A stretch of DNA of 64,000 nucleotides from Paraburkholderia fungorum (GTDB taxonomy: Bacteria > Pseudomonadota > Gammaproteobacteria > Burkholderiales > Burkholderiaceae): assembly GCF_003610895.1 (NCBI RefSeq), contig NZ_MCAS01000056.1, positions 248,001-312,000 of the forward strand. Direction: 5' to 3'. The notes below the pieces were generated by a model that worked only from the letters and a program-made list of their open reading frames with translations, searched no databases and was not told the origin of the DNA. A program made the translations under genes and the position numbers. Shown in pieces: positions 9,084 to 18,267 of the stretch. Position 1 is the stretch's first letter. Each line of letters opens with the position of its first letter.

Positions 9084-9839
9084 ATGGCGACCGCCGAATC
9101 CACGCAAAAACTCACCCATGATCCAACCATGACCGATGTTCCCTTCGTCCTCGCGGATGGCATCGCCCGGCGCGATGCGTTGCGCGGGCAGACGCTGCTG
9201 CAACCTACCACCTTCGCACTCCACGCGAGCGACCGCGTCGCGATCACCGGGCCGTCGGGTTCGGGCAAAAGCGTGTTTCTGCGCGCCCTCGCCCTGCTCG
9301 ATCCGCTCGATGCCGGGCGCATCATGTGGCACGGCGCGCCCATCGAGCGCACCGCCATTCCGCGCTACCGGCGCAACGTCGCGTATATCCGGCAGCGGCC
9401 GGCGCTGCTGGACGGCAGCGTCGAGGACAATCTGCGTTACCCCTACGAATTACACGCCTATCGGGACGTGCGCTTCGATCGCGCACGCGCCGCGAGTCTC
9501 GCCGCTCAGGCTGGCCGCGGCGACGATTTTCTCGACAAACGCGCGAGCGAATTGTCCGGCGGAGAAGCGCAGATCACCGCGCTGATCCGTGTGCTGCAGC
9601 TTGCACCCGAGGTGCTGCTGCTGGATGAACCCACCGCTTCGCTCGACCCGGAGTCGTCCCACGCAATCGAAGCGCTGGTACACGCGTGGTTCGCCGCCGA
9701 TCCGGGCCGACATGCGTCGATGTGGGTGTCGCACGACCCGGCACAAGCCGCGCGTATGAGCGCGCGGCACCTCACGATGCGCGCCGGCGTGCTCGACGAA
9801 TCCGCCGTGACTCCGGCGCGTCAGGAGCTCGACCAATGA
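9084..9839 (+). CDS. fetA: ABC exporter ATP-binding protein, FetA (YbbL) type
   Basis: 251 residues with a complete ABC cassette: Walker A GPSGSGKS (about 52-59), Q-loop YIRQRP, signature LSGGEAQ, Walker B VLLLDEPTASLD, and switch His in VSHDP. Partner of the UPF0014 membrane protein encoded next, with which the stop and start codons overlap as ATGA. In E. coli FetAB (YbbLM) is linked to iron export and resistance to oxidative stress; this role is inferred by family. Start: the ATG at 9084 has no ribosome binding site; a second in-frame ATG at 9129 (MTDVPFVLADG) would also leave the cassette intact. Direct repeats and a possible leader ORF precede it. Confidence 0.85.
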   Translation: MATAESTQKLTHDPTMTDVPFVLADGIARRDALRGQTLLQPTTFALHASDRVAITGPSGSGKSVFLRALALLDPLDAGRIMWHGAPIERTAIPRYRRNVAYIRQRPALLDGSVEDNLRYPYELHAYRDVRFDRARAASLAAQAGRGDDFLDKRASELSGGEAQITALIRVLQLAPEVLLLDEPTASLDPESSHAIEALVHAWFAADPGRHASMWVSHDPAQAARMSARHLTMRAGVLDESAVTPARQELDQ

Positions 9840-10642
9840 CCTTGCAAAACCTGAGTCTCTGGGACGTCGCGATCGCCGCGCTGCTGATCGTGGTGAACGG
9901 CGCGGTGTCGGTGGCGCTCAAGCTGGATCTCGAGCGCAAGCTCGCCTGGGCCGCCGTACGCACCGTCGTGCAGTTGCTGGCGATCGGCTATGTGCTCGGC
10001 TGGGTGTTCCGTTACGACCACTGGTTCGTGGTGCTGCCCTTGATGGTCGTGATGACCCTGATCGCCGGCTTCGCGGGCGCGCAGCGCGGCAATCGCACGT
10101 ATGTGGGTCAGCGTGCGGACAGCGTGCTGTCGATCTGGGTCAGTTCGTGGCTGGTGGCCGCGGTTGGGCTTTTCGTCGTGATCCGCATTCACCCCTGGTA
10201 CGAGCCGCAATACGCGATTCCGATTCTCGGCATGATCCTCGGCAATACATTGACCGGCGTGTCGCTCGGCATCGAACGGATGACCGAGGAGCTGACCGCG
10301 CGGCGCGATCGGGTGGATATGGCGCTCGCGCTCGGCGCCACGCGCTGGGAAGCGGCGCAGGCGCCGGCACGCCAGGCGGTGCGCGCGGGCATGATGCCCA
10401 CGCTGAATCAGATGGCCGTGGTCGGCGTGGTGAGTTTGCCCGGCATGATGACCGGGCAGGTGCTGGCCGGGCAGTCGCCATTGCAGGCGGTGCGCTATCA
10501 GATCGTGATCATGTTCCTGATCGCGGCCTCGTCGGCCTTGGGCACAGTGGGTGCGGTGCTGCTCACGTATCGGCGGCTGTTCTCAGCGGAGCACCGGTTT
10601 CTGTCGGCGCGGCTGGTGGAGCGGGCTGCGACGCAGCGTTAA
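9836..10642 (+). CDS. fetB: ABC exporter permease, FetB (YbbM, UPF0014) type
   Basis: 268 residues, almost entirely hydrophobic, with about seven predicted membrane helices (for example VAIAALLIVVNGAVSVAL, TVVQLLAIGYVLGWVF, WFVVLPLMVVMTLIAG). The family hallmarks are MTEELTARRDRVDMALALGA, ATRWEAAQ and the loop MAVVGVVSLPGMMTGQVLAG. Inner-membrane component paired with the upstream ATPase; the ATGA overlap at 9836-9839 indicates translational coupling and fixes the start. Substrate by family is probably iron; not shown by sequence alone. Confidence 0.9.
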   Translation: MTLQNLSLWDVAIAALLIVVNGAVSVALKLDLERKLAWAAVRTVVQLLAIGYVLGWVFRYDHWFVVLPLMVVMTLIAGFAGAQRGNRTYVGQRADSVLSIWVSSWLVAAVGLFVVIRIHPWYEPQYAIPILGMILGNTLTGVSLGIERMTEELTARRDRVDMALALGATRWEAAQAPARQAVRAGMMPTLNQMAVVGVVSLPGMMTGQVLAGQSPLQAVRYQIVIMFLIAASSALGTVGAVLLTYRRLFSAEHRFLSARLVERAATQR

Positions 10643-10796
10643 AGAGGCAGACAGGTGCGCTGCGCAAGCATCGCGCCTGTCTGTCTACCTGAGAACAACA
10701 GCCCAGACAACAACTCGGACAGTAACCCGGGCAACAACAGCGGCGCCTGCCGGCAAGCAGCCGCACCGGTATCGCGCCCCATTCCGCGCGCAGGCA

Positions 10797-11360
10797 TCAA
10801 CGTTTCGCGGTGACCGCCACCTCGGTGCCGTCACTGAGTGTCAGCGTTTTGGTGCTGCCATTGGTCGGCATCGTAAAGCGCAGAATCTGGCTGACGGTCA
10901 CGTCGTTCGGACACTTGAGCGTTTTGCCGCCGCTCTTCACCGTCTTCACGCCGTGCGGCGTCTGCGCCTGGAAGCTCAGTTGCACGGACGCGGTACCGTC
11001 GCCGGCGACAACCGGCGCAAAACGGATCTGAGTCTGGCGAATCATCGCGCCGTTGGAATCGGTCGGGAGCGACGAATAGTTCGGGCAGCTATCCGTCGCG
11101 GGCACAGCGCCACCCGGCGGCACGGTTTTCCACGTGAAGTCGTCCGATTCGCCGGAGCGGATCGTGCGCGTTTCCTGTGAATTTCCGAACTGTTTCGATG
11201 TGACACGCACCGTGTAGCGGATCGGACCGTCGAGGGCGGACTGCGAGGTCACCGTGATCGGCGTGGCGGCGTGAGCCGCCGTCACAAGCATGCCGGGCGC
11301 AAGCGCGCATGCGAGAGAAGCGACAACTGAAACGGCGGAGAGTTTGAAGCTGGAGCTCAT
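10797..11360 (-). CDS. Secreted protein of unknown function, 187 aa
   Basis: Signal peptide of the Sec type: short N-region MSSSFKL, hydrophobic core AVSVVASLACALAPGMLV and cleavage after AHA (about 29). The mature part is beta-rich, with an SGESDDFTW motif and two Cys (in DSCPNY and LKCPND) that could form a disulfide. It resembles a Burkholderia-restricted family that I remember as DUF6013, but I cannot confirm that. Start at 11360 because GAGGTGA lies 6 bases upstream; the in-frame ATG at 11399 has no such site. It stands alone between fetB (convergent) and an oxidoreductase gene. Confidence 0.7.
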   Translation of the reverse strand: MSSSFKLSAVSVVASLACALAPGMLVTAAHAATPITVTSQSALDGPIRYTVRVTSKQFGNSQETRTIRSGESDDFTWKTVPPGGAVPATDSCPNYSSLPTDSNGAMIRQTQIRFAPVVAGDGTASVQLSFQAQTPHGVKTVKSGGKTLKCPNDVTVSQILRFTMPTNGSTKTLTLSDGTEVAVTAKR

Positions 11361-11645
11361 ACTGTCACCTCGTTGTTGTGCCGCTGCGCGCTCGTTCAAG
11401 CGCTACTGCCAATGCACCGCCTGACCGAAGCCTGATTGACGCGTGGCTACCACCTGGTTGGATCTGCTTGAGACCAGGTCGGACGGGCTACGAGACACGC
11501 AACTGTTTTAGCATGATGCCCCACCAGTCTACCGCCAAGCGGCGCCGCGCGCGCTTCATACGAATCGGGTGTTACCCCGCTTGCAATGAGACGTTTTCTG
11601 CGCACGCGATCTGACAGCACCGCTCAAGCCATGCAAATCCGCGCT

Positions 11646-12662
11646 TCAGAAACCCGTCAGAACCAGTTTGCCGATCGCGCGCCCTTCTTCGAGCAGCCGA
11701 TGCGCGCGGCGCAGATTCTCCGCATTGATTTTGCCGAGTTCCTGGCCGACCGTGGTGCGCAACGTGCCCGCATCGACGAGACGCGCCACTTCGGTCAGCA
11801 GCTTATGTTGCTCGATCATGTCCGGCGTGCCGAACATGGACCGCGTGAACATGAACTCCCAATGAAACGCGGCACTTTTCGCCTTCAGTAATTCGACCGG
11901 CAGCGGCTGGCTGTTTTCGACGATGGTGCAAATACCGCCCTGCGGTTTGAGCACTTCAGCGGCCGCCGGGAAATTCCTGTCGGTGTCGTTGAAAATCAGC
12001 ACGTAATCGACCTGATCGATGCCGAGCTTTTTCAACTGCGCGGGCATGTCGCCGAAATGATCGACGATATGATCCGCGCCCAGCTCTGTCGCCCACTTCG
12101 CCGATTCAGGACGCGAGGCGGTCGCGACCACCTTCAGCTTCGCCAGTTGCCTGGCCAGCTGGATGCCGATCGAACCCACCCCGCCCGCTCCGCCGACGAT
12201 GAGCACGGTGCGGCCTTCGTGCGCGCCTTGCGGCGACACGCCGAGGCGGTCGAAGAGCGCCTCCCAGGCCGTGATCGCGGTCAGCGGCAACGCAGCCGCG
12301 TGCGTGAAGTCGAGCGACGCCGGCTTGCGCCCCACAATGCGCTCGTCGACCAGATGGAACTCGCTATTCGCGCCCGGCCGCGTGATGCTGCCCGCATAAA
12401 AAACCGGGTCACCGACCTTGAACAGCGTCACGTCCGGGCCGACCGCCGCCACCGTGCCGGCAGCATCCCAGCCGAGCACGCGCGGGGTTTTCTCGACGGC
12501 GTCTTTCGGGGCCCGCACCTTGTAGTCGACCGGATTGACGGAGATGGCTTCGACCTTCACGAGCAGATCGCGGCCGGTGGCTTCGGGTTGGGCGATGTCG
12601 AGGTCGACCAGAGACTCGGCTTGATCGATCGGCAAATAGCGATAGAGACCTACGGCTTTCAT
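11646..12662 (-). CDS. Zinc-type alcohol dehydrogenase family, NADPH:quinone-like oxidoreductase
   Basis: 338 residues, MDR superfamily: GroES-like N-domain (SVNPVDYKVRAP, LGWDAAGTVAAVG), Rossmann nucleotide-binding domain with VGGAGGVGSIGIQLARQL (about 150-167) and the C-terminal tail NLRRAHRLLEEGRAIGKLVL. The catalytic and structural zinc ligands of true alcohol dehydrogenases are missing, so a quinone or enone reductase is more likely. Start at 12662 because AGGAG stands 6 bases before it; an ATG at 12686 would add eight residues. Divergent from a LysR gene 162 bases away, which is the usual arrangement for a regulator and its target. Confidence 0.88.
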   Translation of the reverse strand: MKAVGLYRYLPIDQAESLVDLDIAQPEATGRDLLVKVEAISVNPVDYKVRAPKDAVEKTPRVLGWDAAGTVAAVGPDVTLFKVGDPVFYAGSITRPGANSEFHLVDERIVGRKPASLDFTHAAALPLTAITAWEALFDRLGVSPQGAHEGRTVLIVGGAGGVGSIGIQLARQLAKLKVVATASRPESAKWATELGADHIVDHFGDMPAQLKKLGIDQVDYVLIFNDTDRNFPAAAEVLKPQGGICTIVENSQPLPVELLKAKSAAFHWEFMFTRSMFGTPDMIEQHKLLTEVARLVDAGTLRTTVGQELGKINAENLRRAHRLLEEGRAIGKLVLTGF

Positions 12663-12786
12663 CACAGCTCCTGTTGTTTCAGACAAGGTTGAGAGACTGG
12701 CGATCGTTGCCCATGGCGCCTCGCGCCACGCGGATCAATCGATCGCATGGACGTCATCGTAAGGCGGTTCTTATTCTCATAAAAGC

Positions 12787-12797
12787 GTCATAATGAC
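12787..12797. promoter_or_regulatory. Candidate operator in LysR/oxidoreductase intergenic region
   Basis: Perfect 11-base palindrome GTCATAATGAC in the divergent control region, 28 bases before the LysR start. Size and position suit one half of a LysR regulatory site, but the family's T-N11-A core was not fitted with confidence. Confidence 0.35.
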
Positions 12798-12824
12798 TGA
12801 AACATCTTTTTGAATTTCAGAAGA

Positions 12825-13802
12825 ATGGACCATTCTGATGATCCGGCGACATCCGCTGCAAGACCCGGCGTAAAGCCCCCGTCCAGCGAACGGGAACGGC
12901 TCGATCTGCTCGACGTCGCCCTGTTCGTGCGCGCCGCCCTGCTCGCCAATGTGTCGGCAGCGGGCCGTGAATTCGGCCTGTCGGCGGCGGTGGCCAGTTC
13001 GCGCATCGCCCAACTGGAAAAACGCCTCGGCGCACGCCTGCTGCATCGGACTACCCGCCGCATCAGTCTCACGCAGGACGGCGAAGTATTCATGACCCGC
13101 GCCCAGACGCTGCTTGACGCGGCCGACGCCGCACGCGCTTCGGTGGGTCATGCACAGGCCGAGCCGCAAGGGCGCTTGCGGGTGTCGATGCCGTCGTCGT
13201 TCGGGCGGCAACACGTGTCGCCCGTCATCAGCGAGTTTCTGTGCCGCTATCCCGGCGTGAGCGTCGATCTGCGATTGACGGACAAGGTGGTCGATCTGGT
13301 CGATGCGGGTATCGACGTGGCGATCCGCATCGGCATGCTCAAGGATTCGTCGCTGGTGGCGCGGCGCCTCGCCGTGAACCGCCGCGTGCTGTGCGCCGCG
13401 CCCGCTTACCTCGCGCGGCGCGGCATGCCGCACCATCCTTCGGACCTGGCCCAGCACGAATGCATCATCCTGTCCGACCAGCGCGACTGGGCATTCGTGA
13501 CGCCCGCCGGCCCGCTGGAGGTACGCGTGAGCGGACGCCTCGTCGTCGACAATGGCGAGGTGATTCGCGACGCCCTGCTGGCCGGTTTCGGCATCGCGCT
13601 CAAATCAACCTGGGACGTGGCGCGGTATCTGCGCAGCGGCGAACTGGTGAGCGTGCTCGGCACCTATCCGCTCGCGGAGAATGTGGCGATCTGGGCGGTC
13701 TATCCGAGCCGCACGTTCGTGCCGCCGAGAACGCTCGCGTTCATCGAGTTTCTTGCCGCGCATTTCGGCGATCCGCCGTATTGGGACACAGAGGCGCAAT
13801 GA
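12825..13802 (+). CDS. LysR family transcriptional regulator
   Basis: 325 residues: winged helix-turn-helix at about 27-85 (LLDVALFVRAALLANVSAAG ... RLGARLLHRTTRRISLTQDG) and a periplasmic-binding-like effector domain (about 112-320, GRLRVSMPSSFGRQHVSPVI). The CrgA/YafC-like subgroup, with LRLTDKVVDLVDAGIDVAIRIG, commonly controls a divergently transcribed oxidoreductase, which is what lies upstream here. Start at 12825 (MDHSDDPATS) is weakly supported by AGAAG; an in-frame TTG at 12810 is possible. Effector unknown. Confidence 0.9.
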   Translation: MDHSDDPATSAARPGVKPPSSERERLDLLDVALFVRAALLANVSAAGREFGLSAAVASSRIAQLEKRLGARLLHRTTRRISLTQDGEVFMTRAQTLLDAADAARASVGHAQAEPQGRLRVSMPSSFGRQHVSPVISEFLCRYPGVSVDLRLTDKVVDLVDAGIDVAIRIGMLKDSSLVARRLAVNRRVLCAAPAYLARRGMPHHPSDLAQHECIILSDQRDWAFVTPAGPLEVRVSGRLVVDNGEVIRDALLAGFGIALKSTWDVARYLRSGELVSVLGTYPLAENVAIWAVYPSRTFVPPRTLAFIEFLAAHFGDPPYWDTEAQ

Positions 13803-13841
13803 GCCGGGCCGCTCGGCGCGCCTGGCGCTTTTCGCGCACGA

Positions 13842-14138
13842 TCAGCGCTTGCCGCGTCCGCCACCGGCGGCTTTGTCATCGGAATTGACGTCCGCGTGCG
13901 CGTCGTTCTGCGTTTTCTGCTGATACTCGTCACCACCGCGGCGGTCCGTATCCTTCAGTCCGCGCTCGATGTCGCGATGCGCCTGCTTGCCGACCCGACG
14001 TGGAGCGCCCTCGTGTTGCGATTCCGGATCCTGGTCGGTTTCATGCGGCAACGGCGCGGACGCATCCTCGAGAGAACGCTTCGTTGCGTGCGGATCGGCT
14101 TGCTTGTCGCCGTCGGATGATTGCGGTGAGGTCTTCAT
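13842..14138 (-). CDS. Small disordered hydrophilic protein downstream of ligD
   Basis: 98 residues, nearly all charged or polar (MKTSPQSSDGDKQADPHATK ... QKTQNDAHADVNSDD ... GGGRGKR) with no hydrophobic segment; it should be intrinsically disordered. No family recognised; similar small hydrophilic proteins are often stress-related, but that is inference. Start at 14138 chosen for the excellent AGGAG/AGGAAG upstream; a longer form starting at 14189 overlaps the ligD stop as ATGA, so translational coupling to ligD is a real alternative. Last gene of the ku-ligD run. Confidence 0.6.
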   Translation of the reverse strand: MKTSPQSSDGDKQADPHATKRSLEDASAPLPHETDQDPESQHEGAPRRVGKQAHRDIERGLKDTDRRGGDEYQQKTQNDAHADVNSDDKAAGGGRGKR

Positions 14139-14185
14139 GGCTTCCTGCTCCTTGTTCAGATTGAACGAGCCCGGCTGGGTCGCGC

Positions 14186-16969
14186 TCATTGCGCATCGTC
14201 CAGACGTTTTTTCATGGCGGCGGTAATGCGCTGACGTGTCTTCGCGTAATCCGCCCACGGGTCGCGCTTAAGGTCCTGGAGACGTTCGTGCACGTTTTCG
14301 ATGGTCCATTGATCGCCGCTCGTCGTGACGGCGACTTCGTCCCACGAGAGCGGTACTGAAACGCCCAGCCCCGGCCGGGCGCGTGCCGAAAAAGCGGCTA
14401 CCGTGCTCGAGCCACGGTTGTTGCGCAGGTAATCGACGAGGATTTTCTGCTTGCGGTTCTGCGCGCCCATCTTCGCGCTGAAGTACTTGGGCAGCGTCGT
14501 CGCCATGTGCTGCGCGACCGCTTGCGAAAACGCTTTCACGTCGTCCCAGCCGGCATGCTTCGCGAGCGGCACCACCACGTGGAACCCCTTGCCGCCGCTC
14601 GTTTTGCAAAACGCCTTCAGACCAAGTTCTTCGAGTAGCGAACGCGTCAGTTGCGCGGCCTCGATCATCCGTTCCCAAGCGAGCGACGCGCCGGGGTCGA
14701 GATCGAATACCATGCGATCCGGCTTTTCGATGTTCGACACCACGGCATTCCAGGTATGAAACTCAACGGTGCCCATTTGCGCGGCGCCGACCAGTGCGTT
14801 CAGCGTATCGACGCTGATCAGCGGCGGATGGCCCGGGTCGAGGCCGGGATGCTGCGTGACGTTGGGAATCGACAGTTTCTGGCTGTGCTTCTGGAAAAAC
14901 AGCTCGCCGCCGATGTCTTCGGGCGCGCGCACTAACGACACCGGCCTGTCCTGCAGATGCGGCAGCATCCAGTCGGCGACCGATTCGTAGTAGCGCACGA
15001 GATCGATTTTGCGGATGCCCGTGCGCTTATCGATGATGCGCTCGGGATGTGAGATGCGGATGCCGGCGACTTCGGCTGGTGTCGCAGCGGTTTTTGATTT
15101 CGTTGCGGTGATTTTTCTTGCCGGCGTCAGGGATGCTGACGGCTTCGTCGCGCTTTTTCCGGTGGCCCCGGCTGTGGATGTCGCGACGGCCTGTTTCTTC
15201 GTGCGCTTCGTCGTGCGCTTCTTCGGCACGGTATCGGACGCGGTATCGGTTTGCTCTTGCACGTCGGCTCCTTTACGGGGGGCTTCCTTGATGATTTGCC
15301 GCGCCGGTTTGTCGTCGCGCAGACTCACGAACGACGCCTGCCGCACGATGCCGTCGCTCGTCCATTCAGCGAAGTTGCATTCGCAGACGAGCACCGGCTC
15401 GACCCAATGCACCGGCGTGCGGCTGCGCTCGCTCGGCATGCTCGCGAACGGCATCTGTCTGGTCTCGTGCGCGTCGAGTTCCTTTTTGATCGCGTCCAGC
15501 AAGCCAGCGTCGAAGCCCGTGCCGACCCGTCCGGCGTAACGCAATTTGCCTGTGCCGTCGTAGACGCCGAGCAACAGCGCACCGAACGCCGCCCGGCGAC
15601 CGGCCGGCTCCGAATAGCCACCGATCACGAACTCCTGGCGCCGCCGGCACTTCAATTTGATCCACGCGGACGAGCGCCCCGATCTGTAGCCGCTATCGCG
15701 CCGTTTGCCGATGATCCCCTCAAGCGCTACATCGCACGCGCTCTTCAAAAGCTCGTCGGCACTGAACGCAAAGTCGTTGGAGAAACGCAGTACGCCGTCG
15801 TCGTGCTTGTGCATGACCGCGCGCAAGATCGCGCGGCGTTGTTCGAGCGGCACGTCGCGCAAGTCGTAGCCGTTCAGAAACGGGACGTCGAACAGATAGA
15901 TAACAACGTCCTGCGGACGGTTCGAATCAAACGCGTTTTGCAGCGCCTGAAAACTCGGCAGGCCGTTTTCATCGAGCACCACGGCTTCGCCGTCGAGCCA
16001 TCCGCTTTCGATATCGAGTTGTCCGAGCGCTTCCACCTGCTCGCCGAACTTCGCCGTCCAGTCGTTGCCCGCGCGCGTGAACACCTTGACGGCATGGGTC
16101 TTCGCCTGTCGATCGATGCGGGCCAGCACGCGATAACCGTCGAACTTGATTTCATAGGCCCATTCGTCGCCGGGTGGCGCGGTGTCGATGAGCGTCGCCA
16201 GTTGCGGCTTAAACGTGGCGGGTAATGCGGCTCTGACTGCGCCTTCGATAGAGGGGGGCGCGGCAGTTGCCCGTGTTGTACGCGTCGTCTTTTTCACGCT
16301 TGCGATACCGTTCGTGGATTCGCTCGCCGTCTTTTTTGTCTTCGCACGACCGGCGGGTCGGGCGCGCCTGCCCGTCGGCGTGCTGTTGTTCAGTACACTG
16401 CCCGGGCACGCCGTCAGGATGTCGTACTCGCTCTCGCCACGGGCTTCGCCGTCACGCTCCTTGATCAGCAGCCACTGCTCCTTGTCGCCGCTACCGCGCA
16501 TATGGCTGCGCACCAGCGTCCAGCCTCCGCGCAGCTTTTCGCCGTCGAGCTGGAATTTGAGTTTGCCCGCCTGATACGATCGGGCGGCCTGCGCCGCGCC
16601 ACCGTCCGGCTGCCACGTGCCGCGATCCCATACGATCACCGTTCCCGCGCCGTAGTGACCCGGCGGAATCTCACCTTCGAACGAGCCATACTCGACCGGA
16701 TGATCCTCGACATGCACCGCGAGCCGTTTCACCGACGGATCGAGGCTCGGCCCTTTAGGCACCGCCCACGACAGCAAGGTGCCGTTCAGTTCGAGCCGGA
16801 AGTCGTAATGCAAACGCCGCGCGTGGTGCTCCTGAATCACGTACGACAGTGCCTCGCCCGATGCGCGCGCCATCGTCCCCCGGCCCTTCTTGCGCGCGGC
16901 CGCGCCCGAGGGCTCCGGGGTTTCGTCGAAGCGCCGTTTACGGTTGTAGAGTTCAAGCCTGTCTTTCAT
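14186..16969 (-). CDS. ligD: ATP-dependent DNA ligase D (end joining)
   Basis: 927 residues with all three LigD modules in the Pseudomonas order. N-terminal conserved entry (LELYNRKRRFDETPEP) and 3'-phosphoesterase (about 40-155, HHARRLHYDFRLEL, HVEDHP, GHYGAGTVIVWD); ATP ligase domain (about 250-545, nucleotidyl Lys in EIKFDGYR near 275, then GVLRFSND, EGIIGKR); primase-polymerase domain (about 640-910, ISHPERIID, MVFDLDPG, KTSGGKGFHVVVPL). Two Lys/Thr/Ala-rich linkers join the modules. It repairs double-strand breaks together with Ku, encoded 57 bases upstream on the same strand. No clear ribosome binding site; start kept because the N-terminal motif is conserved. Confidence 0.96.
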   Translation of the reverse strand: MKDRLELYNRKRRFDETPEPSGAAARKKGRGTMARASGEALSYVIQEHHARRLHYDFRLELNGTLLSWAVPKGPSLDPSVKRLAVHVEDHPVEYGSFEGEIPPGHYGAGTVIVWDRGTWQPDGGAAQAARSYQAGKLKFQLDGEKLRGGWTLVRSHMRGSGDKEQWLLIKERDGEARGESEYDILTACPGSVLNNSTPTGRRARPAGRAKTKKTASESTNGIASVKKTTRTTRATAAPPSIEGAVRAALPATFKPQLATLIDTAPPGDEWAYEIKFDGYRVLARIDRQAKTHAVKVFTRAGNDWTAKFGEQVEALGQLDIESGWLDGEAVVLDENGLPSFQALQNAFDSNRPQDVVIYLFDVPFLNGYDLRDVPLEQRRAILRAVMHKHDDGVLRFSNDFAFSADELLKSACDVALEGIIGKRRDSGYRSGRSSAWIKLKCRRRQEFVIGGYSEPAGRRAAFGALLLGVYDGTGKLRYAGRVGTGFDAGLLDAIKKELDAHETRQMPFASMPSERSRTPVHWVEPVLVCECNFAEWTSDGIVRQASFVSLRDDKPARQIIKEAPRKGADVQEQTDTASDTVPKKRTTKRTKKQAVATSTAGATGKSATKPSASLTPARKITATKSKTAATPAEVAGIRISHPERIIDKRTGIRKIDLVRYYESVADWMLPHLQDRPVSLVRAPEDIGGELFFQKHSQKLSIPNVTQHPGLDPGHPPLISVDTLNALVGAAQMGTVEFHTWNAVVSNIEKPDRMVFDLDPGASLAWERMIEAAQLTRSLLEELGLKAFCKTSGGKGFHVVVPLAKHAGWDDVKAFSQAVAQHMATTLPKYFSAKMGAQNRKQKILVDYLRNNRGSSTVAAFSARARPGLGVSVPLSWDEVAVTTSGDQWTIENVHERLQDLKRDPWADYAKTRQRITAAMKKRLDDAQ

Positions 16970-17026
16970 GGAGATGAATGACCCGCGGGTCGATTCGCAC
17001 GCCGGCGCAATCGATCAGGTGACCAA

Positions 17027-18031
17027 TCAGGCGGCCGCACGCCGTTTGTGTGCCGCCGACGCCGCCTTGGCGCTGGCACCGCCCCGCTTGCCGCCGCTGC
17101 GGCTCGTGCTCGCTGGACGCGTCGCGCGCGGCTTCCTGCGGGCCGGCGCGGTTGACTCGGCATCTCCATTGGAATCGGCGGCCTCGTCGTCATCTGCTGC
17201 CGTACGCTTGCGTGCGCCCGCCGCCGGTTTGCCTTTGCCGCGGCCGAGGCTGCGTTTGAGCAGGTCGGATAGATCGAGGATATCGGCGGACCGCCGCGCT
17301 TCGCGCGGTGCTTCGACTTCGGTGATTTCCTCGGTCTTCCCAGCGCGAATTTTTCTTTCCACCAGCGCCATGATGTCGTCGTGGAACGTGTCGTGATACT
17401 GCGCTGGGTCCCACTTGTCGCTCATGTCGTTGATCAGCTTTTTCGCCATGTCAAGTTCACGCGTGCTAACGCCGGCCGCTTTCATCCCTTCCGGCGGCAG
17501 TTTGAACTCGTCGAATTCGTGAACCTCGGCGGCCCAGCGCAGCGTATTCAACACCAGCATCGGCCCGACCGGAATCAGCGCCGCGAGATGCTGCTTGTTG
17601 TGCAGCACCACGCTCGCCACACCAATCTTGCCCGACGCTTTCATCGCCTCGCGCAGCAGCGCGTACACCTTCTCGCCCTTGCGATCGGGCGTCAGGAAGT
17701 ACGGCGTGTCGAGGTAGAGGAACGAGATGTCCGGTGCGTCGACGAAGGCGAGAATATCGACCGTCTGCGTCGATTCGGGATTGGCCGCACGAATCTCCTC
17801 GTCCGAGAGGACCACGTATTTGTCCTTTTCGTACTCGAAGCCGCGCACGATGTTCTCGCGCACCACCTCCTTGCCGGTGCGCTTGTTGATCTGCTTGTAG
17901 CCGATCGGGTCGATCGTGCGCTTGTCCAGCAGATTGAAGCCGACCTTCTCCGACTGCGTTGCCGGATACAACTGCACCGGTACGTGGACGAGGCCGAAGT
18001 TGATTGCGCCCTTCCAGATCATGTGTGCCAT
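17027..18031 (-). CDS. ku: Ku protein (non-homologous end joining)
   Basis: 334 residues, starting MAHMIWKGAINFGLVHVPVQ, the typical Ku entry; the homodimer forms a ring around broken DNA ends and recruits LigD. The Ku core runs to about 265 (YKQINKRTGKEV, PYFLTPDRKGEKVYALLREA, LNTLRWAAEVHE, ELDMAKKLI). The remaining C-terminal tail is basic and Ala/Arg/Ser rich (RARKRTAADDDE ... KRRAAA), like the Lys-rich DNA-binding tails of other bacterial Ku proteins. Start at 18031 with GGGGAG upstream. First gene of the ku-ligD pair. Confidence 0.96.
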   Translation of the reverse strand: MAHMIWKGAINFGLVHVPVQLYPATQSEKVGFNLLDKRTIDPIGYKQINKRTGKEVVRENIVRGFEYEKDKYVVLSDEEIRAANPESTQTVDILAFVDAPDISFLYLDTPYFLTPDRKGEKVYALLREAMKASGKIGVASVVLHNKQHLAALIPVGPMLVLNTLRWAAEVHEFDEFKLPPEGMKAAGVSTRELDMAKKLINDMSDKWDPAQYHDTFHDDIMALVERKIRAGKTEEITEVEAPREARRSADILDLSDLLKRSLGRGKGKPAAGARKRTAADDDEAADSNGDAESTAPARRKPRATRPASTSRSGGKRGGASAKAASAAHKRRAAA

Positions 18032-18267
18032 CGTGCGCTCCCCAAGGCCTAAGACCTTGGATGAAGCAGCAAGCGTGCCACGGTTCTTCTCGCGCACTCA
18101 CCCACGCGACGCCGTACTGGCTGCCACGTCTCCGGTGTTATCGATAGTGGCGCCACGTCAGTGGCCACGGACATCGGCTGTAAGTCTTGCGTGATGTCGG
18201 CAAAAGATACGGCGCTGATGGGCGATTCAACGGCGCTCGTCGACAGATATTCGACAATTGCCGATCA

